DNA of 11,111 bases, taken from Clostridia bacterium (GTDB taxonomy: Bacteria; Bacillota; Clostridia; Christensenellales; CAG-314). Location of the stretch: NCBI GenBank assembly GCA_017452035.1, contig JAFTNE010000046.1, positions 1-11,111 of the forward strand, in the 5' to 3' direction. Positions 5,938 through 11,111 of the stretch are shown here, one piece after another (the first letter of the stretch is position 1; every line of letters starts with the position of its first letter). The notes below the pieces were generated by a model, which was not told the origin of the DNA, ran no database searches, and saw only the letters and a list, made by a program, of their open reading frames with translations. Position numbers and translations under genes: made by a program.

Positions 5938-7665
5938 TTATCTCAAATCCAACACAAACTCTGTTTGAGCTGGGCCTTCTACAAATGGGTTGTAAACAGC
6001 AACTGTTTCGCCTTTGGAGTTGAGATACCAACAAGTTTGTTTGCCCGTAGCAAAATCAACACTTACTGCCATACCAATGTGGTCTTTGCGATTAAATGCG
6101 CCTACGTCATCCGTTTGAGTGGTGCCACGACGTCCAACAATAAATCCATCAAAGTTGGAGTCGGTTAGATACCCACCGTAGATTTTGCCTTCCTCGCCCT
6201 TAAATTGGCTGTTGTAAATAAGTTTGCCCTTTTCATTGTACATTGTTTCTTGACCAGCCAAGAAGGGGTACAAGTCGTGTTGGTGTCCGTAAACTGCCAA
6301 GTCAACGCCAATTTGGTTGAGTAAATCCGTCCAATCTGCTTTAACTTCCGTGTGGTTTTTGCGAGAGTTTACAAACTGAATGGGGATGTGGCAAGCAACC
6401 AAAGTGTAGTTGTAGTTTTCGTATGGTTTTGTTGCAAGTAAGTCTTGCAAAAACAGCGTTTGCTCCTTGTGATACAAGTCAAATTGTGCTGTGCCGTAGT
6501 ACTCCCACCAGTCGTCATCGTGGTCTTCCCCAAGGTCAAGTGTGATTCCAAAAACATCATCAAGCTTAAACCAGTAGTAGAAACTGCCATTTTTGCTACC
6601 AACGTATTTGTGTAGTTCTTCGGCGTACAACCCCTTTATTTCGTGGTTACCACGCGCGTAAACAACGGGCATTTCCCCTTTGGTAACGTCATACGCAAGT
6701 AGGTTAGAGTATTGTACGTCCACTTCACGGTCTACCATACCTACCGAGTCGCCCAAAATTACCAAAAAGTCCAAGTCTTTTACCGACAATGCCGTAGCTA
6801 CTGCCCCTTTGCGTGCGTGGTGCACGTCACTCATAACGTAGTAAACAAGTCCGTTGGATGTATCCACAGGACGGAAATTGTAGCTTTTGCTGATTTCTTT
6901 ACCCTTAAAGCCACCAAATGGCCCACGGTAAATCATCTTTTCGGCATGGATGGAGTAACCTTTTGCATTGTCAAGCTTGTCTTGTGGAATTACAATTTTG
7001 TGGACAGTGTCGTTGGATTTCATACTGCCGGCAAACAAGTCGTAGTATTTTTCGCCACCAACTTCCACCCAAGCCGTTGCCGAGTGGTTTGTGCTAAACA
7101 CAATTTGGTAGGTATCTTCCACGGCGTATACAACAGGTTCGTAGGTAAAGTAGCTACCAATTGTAACGCCAAATCCACCAAACACGCCAATTAGAATTGC
7201 AAGTGCTATGCACACGCATTTGAGCGCAATGCCCAGTTTGCCATTTTTGACAGGTGGATAAAACAACAGTAGTGCAAAAACAATAATGCACAAACTGATG
7301 ACGAAGGAATCAAAAAACTTTGGCACAATAAAGTACAAGTAGTCGATTGCGCCCATCACAACAACTACAATGCTTGCAACGGTAAACACGCCAAGCACTG
7401 CCGTCAAGGTGATTTTGGGCCACTTTTTGTCGCGTAAAAACAGCAAGCTTGCAACACTAAATGCAAAAATGCACCAAAGTAGCACGCAAATGTACAGTGG
7501 CAAGTTTAGCAAAAATGCTGTTGGATCTCCAACGCCAAATACATCGGCAATTACCTTAGAAATACCACTCCAAATAACGCGCATTGCCAGCCAAAACAGC
7601 GCAATAACAAGCGACCAAAGGGAGCAAATAACACTCCACAAATTCTTTTTGATATCTTTTAGCAT
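5938..7665 (-). CDS. Membrane-anchored calcineurin-like metallophosphoesterase with purple-acid-phosphatase-like layout
   Basis: A 575-aa protein. ATG at 7665 has AAGGAG 8-9 nt upstream. Five hydrophobic segments (about 9-33, 52-77, 84-110, 119-138, 144-172) have basic flanks MLKDIKK, RDKKWPK and VKNGK on the same side, predicting N-terminus in and the C-terminal domain outside. Residues 185-265 resemble the beta-sandwich domain preceding the catalytic domain in purple acid phosphatases ('YQIVFSTNHSATAWVEV'). The catalytic domain (about 273-540) shows the full metal-binding set: DVHH (D280, H282), GDS (D306), GNHE (N340, H341), the ACHIP histidine (H426) and GHQH (H461, H463). It should be a two-metal phosphoesterase acting outside the cell; the substrate (phosphomonoester, nucleotide or lipid) cannot be read from the sequence. 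It is second in an operon, 11 nt after the upstream gene, whose stop codon touches its ribosome binding site, so translation is probably coupled. Confidence 0.9.
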   Translation of the reverse strand: MLKDIKKNLWSVICSLWSLVIALFWLAMRVIWSGISKVIADVFGVGDPTAFLLNLPLYICVLLWCIFAFSVASLLFLRDKKWPKITLTAVLGVFTVASIVVVVMGAIDYLYFIVPKFFDSFVISLCIIVFALLLFYPPVKNGKLGIALKCVCIALAILIGVFGGFGVTIGSYFTYEPVVYAVEDTYQIVFSTNHSATAWVEVGGEKYYDLFAGSMKSNDTVHKIVIPQDKLDNAKGYSIHAEKMIYRGPFGGFKGKEISKSYNFRPVDTSNGLVYYVMSDVHHARKGAVATALSVKDLDFLVILGDSVGMVDREVDVQYSNLLAYDVTKGEMPVVYARGNHEIKGLYAEELHKYVGSKNGSFYYWFKLDDVFGITLDLGEDHDDDWWEYYGTAQFDLYHKEQTLFLQDLLATKPYENYNYTLVACHIPIQFVNSRKNHTEVKADWTDLLNQIGVDLAVYGHQHDLYPFLAGQETMYNEKGKLIYNSQFKGEEGKIYGGYLTDSNFDGFIVGRRGTTQTDDVGAFNRKDHIGMAVSVDFATGKQTCWYLNSKGETVAVYNPFVEGPAQTEFVLDLR

Positions 7666-7676
7666 AGGGTTTCTCC

Positions 7677-8051
7677 TTAGATTTCTCTAATCTCATCGTC
7701 AATTTTTTTAAACTTCACCATTGTTAGCGTACAAAACTGTTCCAAGTAACAATCGTCTTTTTTATAGATCATATGCCCATCAATGCAAAGTTCTTTACAG
7801 AATTCTATATACCTGAGTTTTTCTTCGTCCGTCAAAGCTGTGGTGTACTCAATTTCTGCAAATGGTGTACAATCTACGGGATGGCCAGCCTCACTCGCAC
7901 AAGTAATTGGAGCAAGATACAATTTTTTGCCATGTTGCAACGAAAAATCTTTCATCGAATCAACAACTTTTTGCAACTTTTCAATGCTAAGATCGTGCAA
8001 ATCTGCTGAACGTATTTGGTTGGTATAAAGTTTTATAATTACGTAATCCAT
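7677..8051 (-). CDS. Uncharacterised 124-aa Cys-containing protein
   Basis: Not recognised. ATG 8051 is chosen because GGGAGG (complement of 8057-8062) is 5 nt upstream; the frame stays open to 8168, but those extra codons run across the promoter. The protein is acidic to neutral, lacks a signal peptide or membrane segment, and is predicted cytosolic. It has six cysteines (51, 61, 85, 89, 101, 107), including a C-x3-C pair (85/89), which might bind a metal but match no motif I know. A mixed alpha/beta pattern is likely: MDYVIIKLYT strand, SIEKLQKVVDSMKDF helix, TDEEKLRYIEFCKEL helix, LTMVKFKKI strand. It is the first gene of a two-gene operon with the membrane metallophosphoesterase. Its codons look AT-richer than its neighbours', so it may have a different origin. 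Gene reality is supported by the ribosome binding site and consensus promoter. Confidence 0.75.
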   Translation of the reverse strand: MDYVIIKLYTNQIRSADLHDLSIEKLQKVVDSMKDFSLQHGKKLYLAPITCASEAGHPVDCTPFAEIEYTTALTDEEKLRYIEFCKELCIDGHMIYKKDDCYLEQFCTLTMVKFKKIDDEIREI

Positions 8052-8126
8052 ATTGTCCTCCCTATGCACCATACATCTAAACAAGAGCATTGTTTGTGTA
8101 CAGTGTAAGAATATTTGTTGATTGGT

Positions 8127-8155
8127 ATTATAGCATATATGCCGTGCAATTTCAA
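8127..8155 (-). promoter_or_regulatory. Sigma-A-type promoter of the 124-aa protein / metallophosphoesterase operon
   Basis: On the minus strand, -35 TTGAAA (complement of 8150-8155), a 17-bp spacer and a perfect -10 TATAAT (complement of 8127-8132) lie about 75 nt upstream of the start codon at 8051. The position, right after the MORN-gene terminator, makes this the start of a separate two-gene unit. Confidence 0.87.
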
Positions 8156-8176
8156 GATTCAATACCATAATAACTT

Positions 8177-8209
8177 AAAAAAGTCGTGCAAGTTAGACAC
8201 GACTTTTTT
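8177..8209. terminator. Bidirectional intrinsic terminator after the MORN-repeat gene
   Basis: AAAAAAGTCGTG (8177-8188) and CACGACTTTTTT (8198-8209) form a perfect 12-bp stem with a 9-nt loop, with A- and T-runs suited to both directions. Its functional direction here is minus, ending the MORN-gene transcript 55 nt after the stop codon and insulating the promoter at 8127-8155. Confidence 0.92.
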
Positions 8210-8263
8210 GTAACGTATGTATTTGTGTATACTAAGCTTTGTTTTGCGTTAGCAACTCAAAAA

Positions 8264-9259
8264 TTAGTATTCGTTTTTGAGTGTTTTGATATCTCTAATC
8301 AAGGAAATTGGTCCCAAGATAGGTGCTGCAATAAAGTAGTAGGTTTGTATCAGCGCAAACAAGCCAAGGAACAGTACAATCAGTTGAATGAAGTTACCTC
8401 TTGTGTTGTGGTATGTCTGTTTTTCTTCGGAGCCGTCGCTGTAACGTGTTGTGGTTGTTGTTACGGAAACAACTTCCCAGAAAGATGGGTCTTTCAGTTC
8501 TTCGATAACAGCCAAACCGGATTTTTTCAGTGCAACAATGGTGCCGTAGTAGAACAACCAAAGTCCACAACCGAAAAATCCCGACATAAGTTGACCTATC
8601 AATGCGCTAACACGCTCTTTTTGCCCAACTTGTCCTTCGGTAGCGAAAAATTGAACAAGAGCCAAAGCAATAATGCCCAAACCAAACAAACAGCAAATGG
8701 ACTTGAAAACAATTCGAGCAATAAGTTTACCTTTGCCCTTTTTGTTTCCCGTTCCACTGGACTTTTTGCCAAAGCCAGATGAAGATGCCTTTGGTGCCGA
8801 TTTCTTTGTGGGTTTAGATGAGCCACCACCCAAGCCACGATGCAAACGACTGCGTGCTGCCGATTGTCTTGCAGTTGGCTCGCTATCGTAGTCATCATCG
8901 TCATAGGAACTGTCGTAGTCGCCATCGGAGCTATCATCGTAGTAGCCACCATCGTCATATCCTACGTCATCAGGATCTTCCGTTCCAACATAGTCGCCTT
9001 CATCCCAGTAGCCAAATTGTGTGTCGCCATCAGCGTAGTAGTACACGCCTTGGCCGTGCTTTGCGTGTTCCTTCCAGTAGCCCTCGTAACGGTCACCATT
9101 TGCGTAGTACATAGTGCCGTAACCGTGCATTTGACCGTTTAGCCAGTCACCTTCGTAGCGATTGCCACTGTTCCAAGTGAAAACGCCAAAGCCGTTTTCT
9201 TCACCATTAGCCACATCGCCGTAGTAGTAGCCGTCTGAGTAGTTTATTCTTTGTGCCAT
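8264..9259 (-). CDS. MORN-repeat protein with acidic linker and C-terminal membrane segments
   Basis: A 331-aa protein. ATG 9259 follows a G-rich ribosome binding site (complement of 9265-9273), and the protein then begins directly with its repeats; an upstream GTG or ATG extension to 9304 would read through that site. Three clear MORN repeats and one partial one span 9-92, with the signatures YGDVANGEENGFGVFTW, NRYEGDWLNGQMHGYGTM, DRYEGYWKEHAKHGQGVYYY and QFGYWDEG. Residues 93-127 are strongly acidic (Asp/Tyr/Gly/Ser); 128-178 are basic and Ser/Gly/Lys-rich, probably disordered. Hydrophobic segments at about 180-204, 218-243 and 289-315 anchor it in the membrane; the basic KKGKGK before the first suggests the MORN part is cytoplasmic. 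A Thr run (267-271) lies between segments two and three. MORN repeats usually mediate membrane or protein binding; the specific role is unknown. Transcribed alone or by read-through from the upstream minus-strand genes. Confidence 0.85.
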   Translation of the reverse strand: MAQRINYSDGYYYGDVANGEENGFGVFTWNSGNRYEGDWLNGQMHGYGTMYYANGDRYEGYWKEHAKHGQGVYYYADGDTQFGYWDEGDYVGTEDPDDVGYDDGGYYDDSSDGDYDSSYDDDDYDSEPTARQSAARSRLHRGLGGGSSKPTKKSAPKASSSGFGKKSSGTGNKKGKGKLIARIVFKSICCLFGLGIIALALVQFFATEGQVGQKERVSALIGQLMSGFFGCGLWLFYYGTIVALKKSGLAVIEELKDPSFWEVVSVTTTTTRYSDGSEEKQTYHNTRGNFIQLIVLFLGLFALIQTYYFIAAPILGPISLIRDIKTLKNEY

Positions 9260-9475
9260 AGTTTCCCCCCCCCTGTGGTAGTGCAATAACTTTGCTACTA
9301 CCATATTTGTTATGCATGTTAATGATTTTTAATTACAAATTGCAAATACGCATTTTTTTAGATACGTATTGAGTTTTTTGCCTGTTTGCATAAAAGCAGT
9401 GGCTTTTGGTATACCAATTTTGCCGTTTTGTGTGATTGCCAACCTTATCCAAATCATTTGTGTTAGCTTGTCGCT
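9260..9475. other. 216-nt non-coding gap with palindrome and G9 tract
   Basis: No gene is supported here. From right to left on the minus strand it holds a perfect 12-bp palindrome TTGGTATACCAA (9406-9417), a weak hairpin AAAAGC/GCTTTT (9392-9397/9402-9407) that may be a poor terminator of the DUF1963 gene, an inverted AATACG/CGTATT pair (9347-9370), and an AT-rich stretch with only weak promoter matches (TTGCAA, 18 bp, TAACAT). Next to the MORN start codon is a homopolymer of nine G on the minus strand (9265-9273). Whether the MORN gene has its own promoter is not settled by the sequence. Confidence 0.5.
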
Positions 9476-10030
9476 TTACGAAAACTCCTCTTGTAGCCAA
9501 ACTTCCTCAACATCGTTGGGGTCGTCTCCATAAAAGAAGTACACAAAACCATCCAAAAAGCTCAAAAAGCCCATGTCGTTATCTAGTGGGTCAAATTGCA
9601 AAAGCATCTTTGGTGGAGTTTCTTCGTAGTTCCAGTCGCTGGGGTTGCCAAGTAGCTTTGTGCAAATTTCGTCATCATCTACCTCACAAAACTCCATTAG
9701 GTACGCCTCGCCAAACTGCTGATAGCCTTCTACCTGTCCATTGAACTGGTCCAAAACAACCTCTGGCTCGCCATCGTGGTATTTGACGTCGGCAAGTAGG
9801 TCGTATGGGCCACCCTCGGTGTGGATAAAAATGTACAGGTAGCCTGTGTGTGGTAATTTATTTTCAGTATCGAGATGGGCAATATCTTGCAAGCGTATTT
9901 GTGCAAAGAATATTTCGTCATCGTAAAACTCGCCTTCCCAGCCCAAAGGTATGGTAGGGTCGCCAAAAAATTTTGATGCCGACAGGTCGTAGTCGCCACT
10001 TGCTTTTTTTACTTTGATACCAATTGCCAT
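9476..10030 (-). CDS. DUF1963 / YwqG-family protein
   Basis: A 184-aa cytosolic protein. ATG 10030 has AAAGGAGAG about 6 nt upstream. Family features seen: 'FFGDPTIPLGWEG' (residues 21-33), 'FFAQIRLQDI' (41-50, the usual F-x-x-Q-I-x-L), 'GYLYIFI' (63-69, the G-x-L-x-x-F element), 'TKLLGNPSDW' (124-133, the H-x-L-L-G-x-P element) and 'LLQFDP' (143-148), followed by an aromatic strand FVYFFYGDD. This order matches DUF1963/YwqG, a fold of unknown biochemical role found in many Bacillota, in some genomes beside LXG or other secreted toxin genes. The C-terminus is short and acidic. Its start is 2 nt after the stop of the preceding gene, so the two are almost surely translationally coupled. An immunity or chaperone-like role is only an inference. 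Confidence 0.8.
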   Translation of the reverse strand: MAIGIKVKKASGDYDLSASKFFGDPTIPLGWEGEFYDDEIFFAQIRLQDIAHLDTENKLPHTGYLYIFIHTEGGPYDLLADVKYHDGEPEVVLDQFNGQVEGYQQFGEAYLMEFCEVDDDEICTKLLGNPSDWNYEETPPKMLLQFDPLDNDMGFLSFLDGFVYFFYGDDPNDVEEVWLQEEFS

Positions 10031-10032
10031 GT

Positions 10033-10383
10033 TTAGCTCTCCTTTTGCTCCAATGTCAAAACAACGTAGTCGTTACGCTCCCAAACAAACTCGTTATTGC
10101 CACCTTGTGCGTGTTCGTTACGCAACACATCCTTGGGGTTTTGCAACGATACCACACCGTAAACGCCATATTTTGGTGTTTTTTCGTCAACAAACGTTAC
10201 GTGTATCACTTCGCCATCAATGTTGTCAATGCGAATTGTCTCTCCACGGCTGGTCGCCTCGGCGTACTCAACAACTTCAAAAACTTCGTTCCAGTAGTGG
10301 CGATACCAACTGCCACTTTGGTACTCGCTTGTTTCGCGTGTTAGTCGTAAGATGTATTTTGACCAATCTACAATATTACTCAT
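10033..10383 (-). CDS. Uncharacterised 116-aa protein in the Sel1/DUF1963 operon
   Basis: Not recognised. ATG 10383 overlaps the TGA of the upstream Sel1-like gene in an ATGA arrangement, and GGGAG lies just before it, so the start is well set. The protein is soluble, without a signal peptide or membrane segment. It opens with a Trp/Tyr-rich helix-like stretch (WSKYILRLTRE, then SWYRHYWNEVFEVVEYAEA) and continues as probable beta strands (ETIRIDNIDGEVIHVTFVDE, YGVYGVVSLQ, FVWERNDYVVLTLEQ), resembling a small alpha plus beta-barrel domain. The aromatic content suits a protein-binding role. Its fixed place between a Sel1-repeat gene and a DUF1963 gene suggests these three products act together or in sequence. 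No catalytic motif is visible. Confidence 0.72.
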   Translation of the reverse strand: MSNIVDWSKYILRLTRETSEYQSGSWYRHYWNEVFEVVEYAEATSRGETIRIDNIDGEVIHVTFVDEKTPKYGVYGVVSLQNPKDVLRNEHAQGGNNEFVWERNDYVVLTLEQKES

Positions 10384-11111
10384 AGTTGCTCCCTACTCTT
10401 TTGGATAAATGCTTTGGCCTTTATGGCAAACTCGTTACCATCTTCTACGCCACGATCAATCCAACGTTCAGCGAAACTCACGCTTGTGTGGCAGCCTATG
10501 CTACCACCACCGTTGTCCGTTTCGTAACTGCAAGCGCCCTCGTGACCTTGACTTAGGTAACTGAGGTATGCCCCTGAAAACAATGTAAATTCTTCACTTG
10601 CGCCCAAAGTGTAGTCGCACTTTGCCATGGCCCAAAGACAGGCCGTTTTGCGAGATAGTGCCACAAACTTGTGTTTGTGTAGATAGTCCTCACGCTTGCT
10701 GGATTTCTCTTCGTCTTTGTAGAACCACTTGCTGGCATTATTTACCATGCGCTTGTAGGCATATTCCCCTTCGCCAACGGATGCCAAAAGTAGTAGTGCG
10801 TGGTACTCGTCCCAATCTATATTGTTCAATCTGTCCAATACATCATGGCCGTAGCCAAGTTTCCAAAAGCGAGCAACGTCCTCAAAACTCTTTGCATACA
10901 GGTAGTGTACGTATGCCTTGTCAAGGTCCTTTTGTACACCAAGGCCATTTTCCAACATTTTTGCCATCAATTTGTGGGCACCGGTGTTGACTCTAAAAAA
11001 CATGTCCGCATCAAGGTGCTTGCCAACAAGATTAAGAGACTCATTATAGTTGCCCCTTTGTAGATAAATTGTTGCCTTTACAACGTCGTCGTCCGTCTCA
11101 GCCAAAGCAAC
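10380..11111 (-). CDS. Sel1-like repeat protein (5' partial)
   Basis: The frame is open to the right window edge, so the N-terminus is missing; a TTG at 11105 is an internal Leu codon more likely than a start. At least 243 residues are visible. A Sel1-like repeat is seen near the start of the visible part: GAHKLMAKMLENGLGVQKDLDKAYVHYLYA, with the G-x-G-V-x-K-D-x-x-K-A core. The rest is alpha-helical and less clearly repeated, with aromatic helices, e.g. SFAERWIDRGVEDGNEFAIKAKAF near the C-terminus, which resembles a final degenerate repeat. A 'NGGGSIGCHTS' loop breaks the helices. No signal peptide or membrane segment is present in the visible part. Sel1 repeats form helical solenoids that hold protein partners. 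It is the first visible gene of the coupled three-gene cluster and overlaps the next gene by 4 nt. Specific function unknown. Confidence 0.75.
   Translation of the reverse strand, partial: VALAETDDDVVKATIYLQRGNYNESLNLVGKHLDADMFFRVNTGAHKLMAKMLENGLGVQKDLDKAYVHYLYAKSFEDVARFWKLGYGHDVLDRLNNIDWDEYHALLLLASVGEGEYAYKRMVNNASKWFYKDEEKSSKREDYLHKHKFVALSRKTACLWAMAKCDYTLGASEEFTLFSGAYLSYLSQGHEGACSYETDNGGGSIGCHTSVSFAERWIDRGVEDGNEFAIKAKAFIQKSREQL

Noticed and set aside
5775..6168. Plus-strand frames of 82 and 126 aa after the ATPase gene
   Set aside because: They run through the repeat, the bidirectional terminator and the antisense of the metallophosphoesterase gene, with no family resemblance.
8052..8168. 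N-terminal extension of the 124-aa protein to 8168
   Set aside because: The extension covers the -10 and -35 elements of its own promoter and lacks a ribosome binding site; ATG 8051 has GGGAGG upstream.
8186..8782. A 198-aa plus-strand frame opposite the MORN gene
   Set aside because: It lies antisense to a well-supported gene, has no ribosome binding site, begins within the terminator, and its protein is Cys/Phe/Gln-rich noise.
9260..9304. Longer MORN protein starting at 9304
   Set aside because: It would translate through the G-rich ribosome binding site, and the extra residues do not fit the repeat pattern.

Overview
The window looks like chromosomal DNA from a Gram-positive, Bacillota/Clostridia-type bacterium. 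The support is strong GGAG-type ribosome binding sites, TTG as well as ATG starts, compact hairpin-plus-T-run terminators, consensus housekeeping promoters with 17-bp spacers, and an RsgI-type anti-sigma ectodomain, a family typical of Bacilli and Clostridia. I cannot place it more finely. No RNA gene, CRISPR array, transposase or phage gene was found.

Left half, plus strand. The window opens inside an RsgI-like membrane anti-sigma factor whose extracellular part ends in three PepSY-like domains. After a strong terminator and a near-consensus extended -10 promoter comes a single gene encoding an N-terminal TIR domain fused to a C-terminal class I SAM-dependent methyltransferase. This is the most unusual gene in the window. 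A roughly 240-bp intergenic stretch with two hairpins, the second a good intrinsic terminator, leads to a SERCA-type P-type Ca2+ ATPase with a TTG start.

Centre. Between the ATPase and the next, convergent gene lie a degraded structured intergenic repeat and a 13-bp-stem bidirectional terminator.

Right half, minus strand. Reading right to left: a Sel1-like repeat protein (5' end beyond the window), a 116-aa unknown protein and a DUF1963/YwqG-family protein are tightly coupled (4-nt overlap, then a 2-nt gap). After a 216-nt gap comes a MORN-repeat membrane protein, then a bidirectional terminator. A consensus promoter then drives a two-gene operon: a 124-aa Cys-rich unknown and a 5-TM metallophosphoesterase whose catalytic domain is predicted to be extracellular.

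Functional picture (inference): the left side is envelope and ion homeostasis plus one possible NAD- or SAM-related effector. The right side is accessory, built of repeat modules (Sel1, MORN) and DUF1963, the kind of gene set often seen near contact-dependent toxin/immunity loci. Nothing in the window proves that all these genes act together; the terminators and promoters split them into at least five transcription units.
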